Source: Sedimenticola sp.
Lineage (GTDB): Bacteria > Pseudomonadota > Gammaproteobacteria > Chromatiales > Chromatiaceae
Length of the DNA: 10,823 nt
Assembly: GCA_026197195.1 (NCBI GenBank)
Contig: JAPHUG010000058.1
Span: forward strand, 1 to 10,823
Direction: 5' to 3'
The position numbers were made by a program, and so were the translations under genes. This document shows positions 1-6,180 of this stretch, in pieces. Position 1 is the stretch's first letter. The number at the start of each line of letters is the position of its first letter. Under the pieces are notes generated by a model that saw nothing but the letters and a program-made list of their open reading frames with translations, made no database searches and was not told the origin of the DNA.

Positions 1-18
1 AATAGGCCCTCGTTTTTG

Positions 19-94
19 GCTGGCGTAGCTCAGTTGGTAGAGCAGCTGATTTGTAATCAGCAGGTCGCGGGTTCGACTCCTGTCGCCAGCTCCA
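19..94 (+). tRNA. tRNA-Thr (anticodon UGU)
   Basis: A complete cloverleaf is visible. The 7-bp acceptor stem pairs GCTGGCG (19-25) with CGCCAGC (84-90), followed by discriminator T91 and an encoded CCA (92-94). The anticodon stem is GCTGA/TCAGC (45-49 and 57-61), with a 7-base loop holding anticodon TGT at 52-54, which reads Thr codons ACA and relatives. The T arm carries GGTTCGA. The gene is the integration site of the element: everything from position 50 onward is duplicated at 10620-10666. The 3' half now present probably came from the element, which restores the gene. Only 18 bases precede it, so its promoter is outside the window. Confidence 0.97.
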
Positions 95-96
95 TA
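50..96 (+). repeat. Left attachment-site copy (attL), 47-bp direct repeat
   Basis: Positions 50-96 match 10620-10666 perfectly; the flanking bases differ on both sides (49 versus 10619, 97 versus 10667). The repeat covers the anticodon loop through the CCA end of tRNA-Thr plus two bases. This is the classic signature of site-specific integration by a tyrosine recombinase into a tRNA 3' end, and the strand exchange must lie inside it. The distance between the copies gives an element of 10,570 bp. Confidence 0.95.
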
Positions 97-115
97 TTTT
101 TCAAAGACTTACGAT

Positions 116-139
116 AATTCCGCTTTGGCGGGATTTTTT
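116..139 (+). terminator. Rho-independent terminator after tRNA-Thr
   Basis: AATTCCGC (116-123) pairs with GCGGGATT (128-135) through one G-T wobble around a TTTG loop, followed by a run of T to 139. It lies 22 bases after the tRNA and points the same way, so it should end the tRNA transcript. It is inside the element, beyond the att repeat, so the element brings a terminator for the tRNA it enters. Read from the minus strand there is no T tract, so it is unlikely to stop the incoming cargo operon efficiently. Confidence 0.7.
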
Positions 140-158
140 ATGTAGACACAATGTAGAC
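140..158 (+). promoter_or_regulatory. Putative integrase arm-type site, left end
   Basis: The 19-bp sequence ATGTAGACACAATGTAGAC occurs here and again at 10470-10488, in the same orientation, at opposite ends of the element. Each copy holds two TGTAGAC units 11 bp apart (141-147 and 152-158), about one helical turn, so the same protein face could bind both. The site is 44 bp from the att core. Its position and repeat structure fit arm sites bound by the N-terminal domain of a tyrosine integrase. The binding itself is inferred. Confidence 0.6.
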
Positions 159-390
159 GGGTGTGGGTGTATGTTTGTGCTTTTGTAGCACGCATCTACA
201 ATAGTCAGTATTGTCCAGGTAAGCTATTTCTTGTAATTAGTATAAAGCTGTCAGTTTTTTTTCCGATCTAGTTTAGCTTACGTAGTGGAGTGCCTTAGTC
301 ATTGAATGAAAGTAGCTTGGGTGTGGGAGTGTTTTACCATTACCACCACATTAGGCCTAATAAGTATTATAAGCAGAGGCGGTTTGTTGA
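159..390. other. Left-end non-coding region of the element
   Basis: I see no credible gene here. It holds several small repeats: TTGTAG/CTACAA, an inverted repeat with a 7-base gap (183-188 and 196-201) that resembles the arm-site unit; GGGTGTGGG twice (159-167 and 319-327); GTAAGCTA/TAGCTTAC, a widely spaced inverted repeat (219-226 and 274-281); and a perfect 12-bp palindrome ATTAGGCCTAAT (350-361) just past the end of the cargo operon. I found no convincing minus-strand terminator for that operon. The region is probably the left attachment arm, with sites for integrase, excisionase and host factors. Confidence 0.45.
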
Positions 391-2502
391 TTAAGAGTTT
401 TCTTCAATGAGCTCTATCGTATAAACGGATATTAATTCATGGTTTTCAATTGGGCCATAGATATCCTGCAAGGTCATATGCAGTTCTGTGATGCCGGAAA
501 AGCCATCGTTCATTGCATCACGGTTCGTAAGCGAACCAAATGGTTTTAATTCATATCCTGTTATCAGTAAGCGTCCTGCCACATGGCTGTATTCCTGACT
601 GAAGTCGTTTGTTGCATGTAAGGGTAGGCAAATTGCTTCAGGACGGTCTATAGCACCCTTTTTGTACCTAATAGTAGTTATTTTTTTTCCCTTTTTTATC
701 CACTCGATATATTTGTCTAGAAGTAAAAATCGCTCTCGTGCAGTAACGGTTAAGTTTGGGTATTGTTCGGGTAAGCTATCAGCCAAATGCTTGATCGTAC
801 ATTCGCTATTTACAATTTTATTGATATTGGATTTGAATGTTCGTTTAACGTGTTTCTTTGAGATTATCGTTTCATTAATGACAAGATAATCTAAGTCAAG
901 CTTATGGAATGCTTCAAGTGCATCAGTGATATTTTCAACTATAGGCTCGCCTGCTCCATTAAATGAAGTATTAAGTACCAGAGGAATGCTTGTCGTTTTG
1001 TGAAACTGTTTAATCAGGTCATAGAAAATTGGATTATTAAGCTTGCTTACAATCTGCACTCTAGCCGACTGATCAAAGTGAGATGCAGACTGTATCCACT
1101 GGTGTGAGTTGTTAATGACCTGAACTGCAGCAGACATGTATGATGTTGCGCCAGCTGAAAAGTAGTTTGAAACCTCTTCCTCTATAACGGCAGGGGCTAC
1201 TGGCATGTATACATCCCGGCCTTTAATTTTATTAATTCTGCTTTTGATATCAGGACTATCCGGAGATGCGATGATGCTTCTATTGCCCAGTGCGCGCGGG
1301 CCAAATTCGCTTTTTCCTTGAAACCATCCAATTATTTTGCCTGCAGATATCAAAGCAGCAGTGTCTTTCGTTATGCTAAGGCTTTTCGTTGCCTCCATTT
1401 TAAGGTGTAATCTGCGAATGTTCTTTTCAATATAGTTATGATCGGTGTTAATTGAAGGGCCAAGGTAAGGGGGGATTACCGAAATCTTGCTTGAATCACT
1501 CCTTAATAATTTATAACCATAGATGGCGTTGCCTAAGGCTTGCCCATGATCGCCAGACACAGGGCCAACATAGATGTTGTTAGCCATGCTTTTATAAAGA
1601 ACAGTGTTTATAGATTTGCAATTATACGCGACACCGCCAACAAGACAGACGTCCCTTATGCCTGTGTTACTAATGAGTCTATTTATTATGCTCACCAGTG
1701 CTGATTCTGTTTCTGTTTGAATCCAGGCGGCGAGGTCATAATGTTCAGAAGAAAATTTTTCTGGATATATTCGAGGTGTTGCCTTAATGGAGTATTTGTT
1801 TAATAGTTGATCAATCATGTTGATCGGGTTGCTAGGGCTATTTACGACAGAAGAGCAGAGGGAGTCTGCATGTTCTTCGAATATTTTAAACTCTTTGTAG
1901 TGCTCAGTGTTTCCAAATGCAGAGAGTGCCATGGTGTTGCCAGAAAACCGGGAAGATGGCCATCCGAGATAGTATGTGAATGCCCTGTACAGTTCCCCAA
2001 TTCCAGATTGGTATGGTTTTTCGAAATCACTCCCAATTGCTTCAATGTTATTATCATCGGCTATGTAATAAGAATGCTGTTCACGTTTGCATTTCCACCA
2101 TTCAGTCGAATTGGCTGGATCTAGGATGTTCCCGCCTGCATCAATTACAATCACTAAGGCCCGTTTGAAAGGTGATGTGAAAAATGCGCTGTAGGCATGC
2201 GATAAATGGTGATTGCAGGATATGATGCGGTTCTGTTGATATTTTTGATGCCTAAATGGGTAGCATTTTTCTTCTGAGCAGCAAGTTGAGGTTACGATTA
2301 AATCAACGTCACATGGCTCTATATTATGTTTCTTAGTTAGCAATGAAAAAGATGCACTATATCCACCAGAACGTTTTTCTCTAGTTAGTCTCTCTTCAGA
2401 AATTGCACTAAGAATATTTCCATCTTGGAGAAGTACACATCCGCCGTCATGCAAAATACGCCCTTGCTCGGTGCTACCTTCATTTACTCCTATCACTATC
2501 AC
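391..2502 (-). CDS. TobZ/NodU-family O-carbamoyltransferase with C-terminal ASCH-like domain
   Basis: The first ~550 residues are a full carbamoyltransferase of the TobZ/NodU type. In this family the YrdC-like part makes carbamoyl-adenylate from carbamoyl phosphate and ATP, and the Kae1-like part moves the carbamoyl group to a hydroxyl. Visible motifs are HDGG near 18-21, NHHLSHA (97-103) with metal-binding histidines, an acidic IDAGG (120-124), GGVAYNC (289-295), SGDHG (316-320), the YrdC-type GKSEFGPRALGNRSI (396-410), YMPVAPAV (432-439) and LNTSFNGAGEPIV (510-522). TobZ-like enzymes end near 550-570 residues; this one runs to 703. Its last ~115 residues look like an ASCH (PUA-like) domain: KKGKKITTIR (603-612), GF at 667-668, LQDIYG (678-683) and a closing beta strand. 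The start is GTG, overlapping the upstream stop by 4 nt, with a weak ribosome site. It is the last cargo gene. The acceptor substrate is unknown; the ASCH-like domain points to a nucleobase, nucleotide or RNA/DNA. Confidence 0.9.
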   Translation of the reverse strand: MIVIGVNEGSTEQGRILHDGGCVLLQDGNILSAISEERLTREKRSGGYSASFSLLTKKHNIEPCDVDLIVTSTCCSEEKCYPFRHQKYQQNRIISCNHHLSHAYSAFFTSPFKRALVIVIDAGGNILDPANSTEWWKCKREQHSYYIADDNNIEAIGSDFEKPYQSGIGELYRAFTYYLGWPSSRFSGNTMALSAFGNTEHYKEFKIFEEHADSLCSSVVNSPSNPINMIDQLLNKYSIKATPRIYPEKFSSEHYDLAAWIQTETESALVSIINRLISNTGIRDVCLVGGVAYNCKSINTVLYKSMANNIYVGPVSGDHGQALGNAIYGYKLLRSDSSKISVIPPYLGPSINTDHNYIEKNIRRLHLKMEATKSLSITKDTAALISAGKIIGWFQGKSEFGPRALGNRSIIASPDSPDIKSRINKIKGRDVYMPVAPAVIEEEVSNYFSAGATSYMSAAVQVINNSHQWIQSASHFDQSARVQIVSKLNNPIFYDLIKQFHKTTSIPLVLNTSFNGAGEPIVENITDALEAFHKLDLDYLVINETIISKKHVKRTFKSNINKIVNSECTIKHLADSLPEQYPNLTVTARERFLLLDKYIEWIKKGKKITTIRYKKGAIDRPEAICLPLHATNDFSQEYSHVAGRLLITGYELKPFGSLTNRDAMNDGFSGITELHMTLQDIYGPIENHELISVYTIELIEENS

Positions 2503-3593
2503 TTTTTTAAGATCCGTGACAGTTCACTTGTCAATGAAAAGAGTGAGATTGTTACTCCTATGATTGAAATGTCTTGTACAAATTCTGCATAGATGGTCAG
2601 CCATGATGATGGAATGAGTGTAGTGCTACTTGGCACTAAGTATAGGATACAAAAGAATATTAGAAATAATGAGTTTCGTGTAGTATTTTTTCTTGATGCA
2701 GATATTTCTACAGGTATATATAGTCTTGGCTCGCCTTGTCCATGTATCGCTGGGTTTGGGTTGTATCTCAAATCTATAAAACTTACGGTTGAGCGCCGGT
2801 TATCATTGACACGAATTAGGAATGTTAGAATGTCGTACTTTCCTACAGCTCTTTGGGCATCCAGTAGTGTGCAGATTGATTGATTGTCAGTGTTGACTGT
2901 TATGTCTGATTGCGGGGGTAGTTTTTTTGGTGAATTCGGGATTATTTGGGCGACTTGCAGTTTATAATCAGCGCCCTCTTGAAGGATTAATTGCCCATTA
3001 TGTTGGTCAACTTTTCCGCGCTTTGAATCCAGTGGTGTCGTGCTTATTAATCGTAAAAATTGCACGCCGGAAAAAAATGAAATATCTTTGAAGCATGCTA
3101 AGGTATTCCCCCAGTCCTGCATATCTTCGTCTAGTTTAGAGTTTTTATGGCCGTTTGAAATTGTGACTTGAAAATTAGTTAGGAACATCAACGGGGACAT
3201 GTTCTTGTTGGGTTCGTTATTAGTAATTAATGTGTCATGAAAGGTTGTGAACTTTGTATTGAAGTCGTTAATTTGATTTTGACGGTGACGTGTTTCTGAG
3301 TCATACGATACTAGGCTGCCAAGTTTTACTTCAATATAAAAGATTTTTCCTATTTTGTTAAAGTCAACAACCTTAAAAAAACGTATTGGGTAGAGAACTG
3401 CATTTTCAAAGTCTCTTAAAATAATGTAGCCGGGTTTGTTAATTATGTCTGTTTGATGCAGAAGCGTGTTTTCTACCCATTCTTCATCATATCTAAAGCG
3501 ATATTTAAACCCTTCAGGGTAGGCAAGTATAGGTACGGTCTCATAGCCATACGGATCGATTGCATTGGGTATGATTGCTAAATAGTTATCCAT
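2499..3593 (-). CDS. Unrecognised protein with two C-terminal membrane segments
   Basis: I do not recognise this 364-aa protein. There is no signal peptide. The N-terminal ~300 residues look soluble and rich in beta structure, with an aromatic/charged N-terminal stretch (GYETVPILAYPEGFKYRFRY, 16-35). Two hydrophobic segments at about 308-328 and 334-354, with a short turn between, would form a membrane hairpin that leaves the large domain in the cytoplasm; a short basic tail ends the protein. I see no nuclease, NTPase or protease motif. Its ATG lies 12 nt after the methyltransferase stop, and its TGA overlaps the carbamoyltransferase GTG by 4 nt, so translation is probably coupled. A soluble sensor-like domain plus a terminal two-helix anchor is common among membrane-acting defence effectors, but that role is only a possibility here. 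Anchoring the complex at the membrane is an alternative. Confidence 0.75.
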   Translation of the reverse strand: MDNYLAIIPNAIDPYGYETVPILAYPEGFKYRFRYDEEWVENTLLHQTDIINKPGYIILRDFENAVLYPIRFFKVVDFNKIGKIFYIEVKLGSLVSYDSETRHRQNQINDFNTKFTTFHDTLITNNEPNKNMSPLMFLTNFQVTISNGHKNSKLDEDMQDWGNTLACFKDISFFSGVQFLRLISTTPLDSKRGKVDQHNGQLILQEGADYKLQVAQIIPNSPKKLPPQSDITVNTDNQSICTLLDAQRAVGKYDILTFLIRVNDNRRSTVSFIDLRYNPNPAIHGQGEPRLYIPVEISASRKNTTRNSLFLIFFCILYLVPSSTTLIPSSWLTIYAEFVQDISIIGVTISLFSLTSELSRILKK

Positions 3594-3605
3594 GACTGTT
3601 CTCTA

Positions 3606-4790
3606 TTAATATTGTTTTTGGAATATGTAGATTTCTTCTGTGTCAACGCCACCGTTTGGGTGACGGAAGAATTTTTGACTTATTTGTCTTGATGTAGAGT
3701 GGACAAGGGTAAGCCCTAGTTTTTCTTCAATGTATGACAGTAAATGATTGTTGATTTTTTCAGAGTTCTTTTTTGACTCACCAATTACAATGCAGAGATA
3801 TTTATTAGGCTTTAGACAGAGAGTCATTTCCGAGAAACATTTTTCCATGTCACGGAGATAGCTTGTTGTTTCGTCAGACCTCTTTCTTCGCCAGCGAGCA
3901 CCAATCTCACTTGTCTTTATTGACTCTAGTGGGTTGCCAAAATCAAGCCAAAGTTTCCCCAAGCGAAATGCCATTGTGTAGTCAGTGACGCCGAGATACG
4001 GCGGGGATGTAACTATTAAGTCAACGGGTGTTTGCACTTGGTTTGAGAGTTGGCGGCTATCGCCATTAAATACATTCCAGTCGAGAGTGTTATTGGTGCA
4101 GTGCAGGCTATTTTTATACTCGTTTAAAAATTTTTTTAGACGACGCTTAAATAATGTATATGCATCCTTCTCTTCGAGGGCTTTGGGTTTTACATTATCT
4201 GCATAATATGTATATGGCCGCCCTGTTTTGTGGCCGGAAGATGCCATTGAAATACTTATGAAAATAAGCTGCAATATGTTTTTTGTTAGCTCGTGCTCGA
4301 TATTATCAATCCGAGTATAAAGTGCGCTTAGTTGGCTTAATGTTCTTTTATGGTACCAGGGGGTTAGTGATTCAATGTTAGGATGTAGTTTGGTTGTTTG
4401 TTTCAGTAGGTTTATAGGGTGTGAGAAAAGAGAAGCATTGTTATCGTCACTATTAATGGCGTCAATTTCTTCGATGATGCTCGTAAGCTCTAATAGATCA
4501 AATTGACCACCAGAATATATTCGCGCCTTCGTCTCAGCAATGAAGCAGCCATATGTATTTAGGTCTAGGCAAATTGAATTTCTATTTTGTCGTAGGGCCT
4601 CTATCAATACAGTACCAGATCCACAGAACGGATCTAATACGGTATCCCCCGGCTTTGATAGCGCTGTTATAAGCTGTGCAGGTATCATGGGAATGAATCT
4701 TGATGGATACCAGCAGAGGTTGTGCAAAAAAATATTTGAGTTTTGCTCGGGAAAATCCCAGTCGAGCAGCTTGAAATGAGCAAGACTCAT
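3606..4790 (-). CDS. SAM-dependent DNA methyltransferase, TSPPY (N4-cytosine/N6-adenine) type
   Basis: This is an amino-methyltransferase of the N4/N6 DNA methylase class. The SAM-binding motif I is VLDPFCGSGT (51-60); the acidic end of the following strand is LDLN (75-78); catalytic motif IV is TSPPY (261-265). Motif I precedes motif IV. SPPY with an upstream T is more typical of N4-cytosine than N6-adenine enzymes, but it does not settle the base. The N-terminal DWDF (10-13) and WYPSRFIP (27-34) are typical of a stand-alone DNA methylase group that starts this way. About 150 residues between the motifs (100-250) are helical and could hold the target recognition part. There is no restriction endonuclease next to it. 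The ATG is preceded by GGAG (4802-4805) at 11 nt. It lies 21 nt after the HD gene and 12 nt before the membrane-protein gene. Modification of RNA instead of DNA is a less likely alternative. Confidence 0.85.
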   Translation of the reverse strand: MSLAHFKLLDWDFPEQNSNIFLHNLCWYPSRFIPMIPAQLITALSKPGDTVLDPFCGSGTVLIEALRQNRNSICLDLNTYGCFIAETKARIYSGGQFDLLELTSIIEEIDAINSDDNNASLFSHPINLLKQTTKLHPNIESLTPWYHKRTLSQLSALYTRIDNIEHELTKNILQLIFISISMASSGHKTGRPYTYYADNVKPKALEEKDAYTLFKRRLKKFLNEYKNSLHCTNNTLDWNVFNGDSRQLSNQVQTPVDLIVTSPPYLGVTDYTMAFRLGKLWLDFGNPLESIKTSEIGARWRRKRSDETTSYLRDMEKCFSEMTLCLKPNKYLCIVIGESKKNSEKINNHLLSYIEEKLGLTLVHSTSRQISQKFFRHPNGGVDTEEIYIFQKQY

Positions 4791-4811
4791 AGCTAGGTGA
4801 TCTCCGATCTT

Positions 4812-6107
4812 TTAAAATAAGCTTTTTTGTGGTGTGTCAGTGTTATATGAAGATGTCACTTCTAAGTCACTGAAGCCTTCTTTTTCCAATACTTCAACAG
4901 CCAAGTGGGTGACTTTTTTTGCCAGGCCTGGGTCGATTTCATTATTACCGAGTATGGCGAGGAGGATATATTGCTTGTCTTCCCCCCGATGTGTTAGTTC
5001 AAATTTATTTTCTCCACTAATAAAGAAATCAATTTTACGATTTGTTTTTCTATTATCAGTGGTCATGTGCATATTTATATCTAGATTTAGATTTTTAAGT
5101 TTGTTGGAAATTTTTTCCGATAGCATTTTGCGAGTTGATTTATCACGCAGTGGATTGTCCATTTCTATTGAGGAAGATCTCATTATTCCATAACAGAATG
5201 GCAGGTCATGTAATAGTAGTCGCTTGGCTAATGATGCTAGCTTAGGTCTTGTGCGCTTCATTTCATAAAAAAGCCACAGAAGACTTTCGTCGGTATAATG
5301 GAATATGTTTTTTATATCTTCAACGTTGACAAGAGTGCTTGCGTATTCGGATACTAATTCGAATATTAAATATTCAAAAGCCATGTACTCATCAGAATAA
5401 ATAAAATGTCTATATACCTTTGTCCGAAGATTCATCCACTCTTCAATTAGGTGAGCTTTTTCCTCTGAAATCGAGAAGTTATTTCTTCCCTCTATAACGC
5501 GTAAGGATTTTACAAGTTCAATTGGGGTGTTGCTCTTTTTTAGAAAACCTAGGTAATGGGCCATCCTGAAAACATTATCAATATTATCGAGATCCATCCC
5601 GGAATTATTAATAATATAGTGGCCATTGCCGTTGATAATATTGTCTATTCGTTCGAAATTTAAAGAGTATTTGTCGTGAAATCCATGTCTGTGCAAGCCA
5701 TCTTGCTCAATGAATATTGGTTTGTTTTTTAGGTTGGCTAGTACTTCATCTGTCTTGACCCAGTCAGCATCAGATTCATGTTCGTAGTTAACGTGTCTAT
5801 CAATGGCCCATTCGACCGAATGTCCATATGAGCCACAATTGACATCATGATAAAGGCCAGATACTAAGAGGTCATGATTAATTGATTGGAGATTTGGATT
5901 GGTTTTAGTGAGCAGTTGAATAAGGTGTGTTAGTCCAATGGAGTGCTCTAGTCTGCTAATAGACGTTAGAGAGAGCATTGAGATTGATTTGAAATTCATC
6001 ATACCAATAAAGCGGAGGCGCTTAAGCTCCGGGCATTTGGAAACAATGTCCATTACGCAATTGTCTAGCTCTATTTGTCCATAAACAGGATCGTAGTATG
6101 TGGCCAT
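4812..6107 (-). CDS. SAMHD1/dNTPase-like HD-domain phosphohydrolase
   Basis: The opening resembles SAMHD1 and related HD phosphohydrolases: DPVYGQIEL (6-14), then RLRFIG (30-35) and SRLEHSIGLTHL (51-62). The metal-binding set is complete: H55, H87-D88 in LYHDV, and D174 in MDLDNID (171-177). H96 in GSYGH and H110 in YEHES match the positions of further active-site histidines in SAMHD1. Residues ~190-310 are helical. The last ~110 residues (from ~320) are predicted alpha/beta and may be an allosteric or partner domain. Family members hydrolyse dNTPs or other phosphate esters; the substrate here is not readable. The start is chosen because the family motif follows at once, although no Shine-Dalgarno sequence is visible before it. 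It is the first gene of the cargo operon. Nucleotide depletion during phage infection and clean-up of a modified nucleotide are both plausible roles. Confidence 0.85.
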   Translation of the reverse strand: MATYYDPVYGQIELDNCVMDIVSKCPELKRLRFIGMMNFKSISMLSLTSISRLEHSIGLTHLIQLLTKTNPNLQSINHDLLVSGLYHDVNCGSYGHSVEWAIDRHVNYEHESDADWVKTDEVLANLKNKPIFIEQDGLHRHGFHDKYSLNFERIDNIINGNGHYIINNSGMDLDNIDNVFRMAHYLGFLKKSNTPIELVKSLRVIEGRNNFSISEEKAHLIEEWMNLRTKVYRHFIYSDEYMAFEYLIFELVSEYASTLVNVEDIKNIFHYTDESLLWLFYEMKRTRPKLASLAKRLLLHDLPFCYGIMRSSSIEMDNPLRDKSTRKMLSEKISNKLKNLNLDINMHMTTDNRKTNRKIDFFISGENKFELTHRGEDKQYILLAILGNNEIDPGLAKKVTHLAVEVLEKEGFSDLEVTSSYNTDTPQKSLF

Positions 6108-6180
6108 TTTTATACGCAGTTTAAGGTTAGTTAAGGCGATTCAACATTCCGCTACATTTTATTAAGCTTTTAATTGGCGA
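6108..6180 (-). promoter_or_regulatory. Cargo operon leader; promoter likely but not pinpointed
   Basis: These 73 AT-rich bases separate the rep stop from the HD gene start and are by far the largest gap in the lower half of the element, so an independent cargo promoter would sit here or in the rep 3' end. On the minus strand a perfect TTGACA occurs at 6203-6198 inside rep, but no good -10 follows at 16-18 bases. A TTGAAT further on (near 6143-6138) also lacks a clear partner. No terminator hairpin is visible, so read-through from rep is also possible. Confidence 0.35.

Noticed and set aside
391..2502. Antibiotic or Nod-factor biosynthesis carbamoyltransferase
   Set aside because: The transferase core fits such enzymes, but no biosynthetic genes are nearby and the ASCH-like tail points to a nucleobase-type substrate. 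It cannot be fully excluded.
4834..5193. A 119-codon plus-strand reading frame inside the HD gene
   Set aside because: It is antisense to a gene whose protein has strong conservation signals. The composition is typical of a shadow frame.
3606..6107. Type II or III restriction-modification system
   Set aside because: A methyltransferase is present, but no nuclease or helicase motif is seen in any neighbouring protein.
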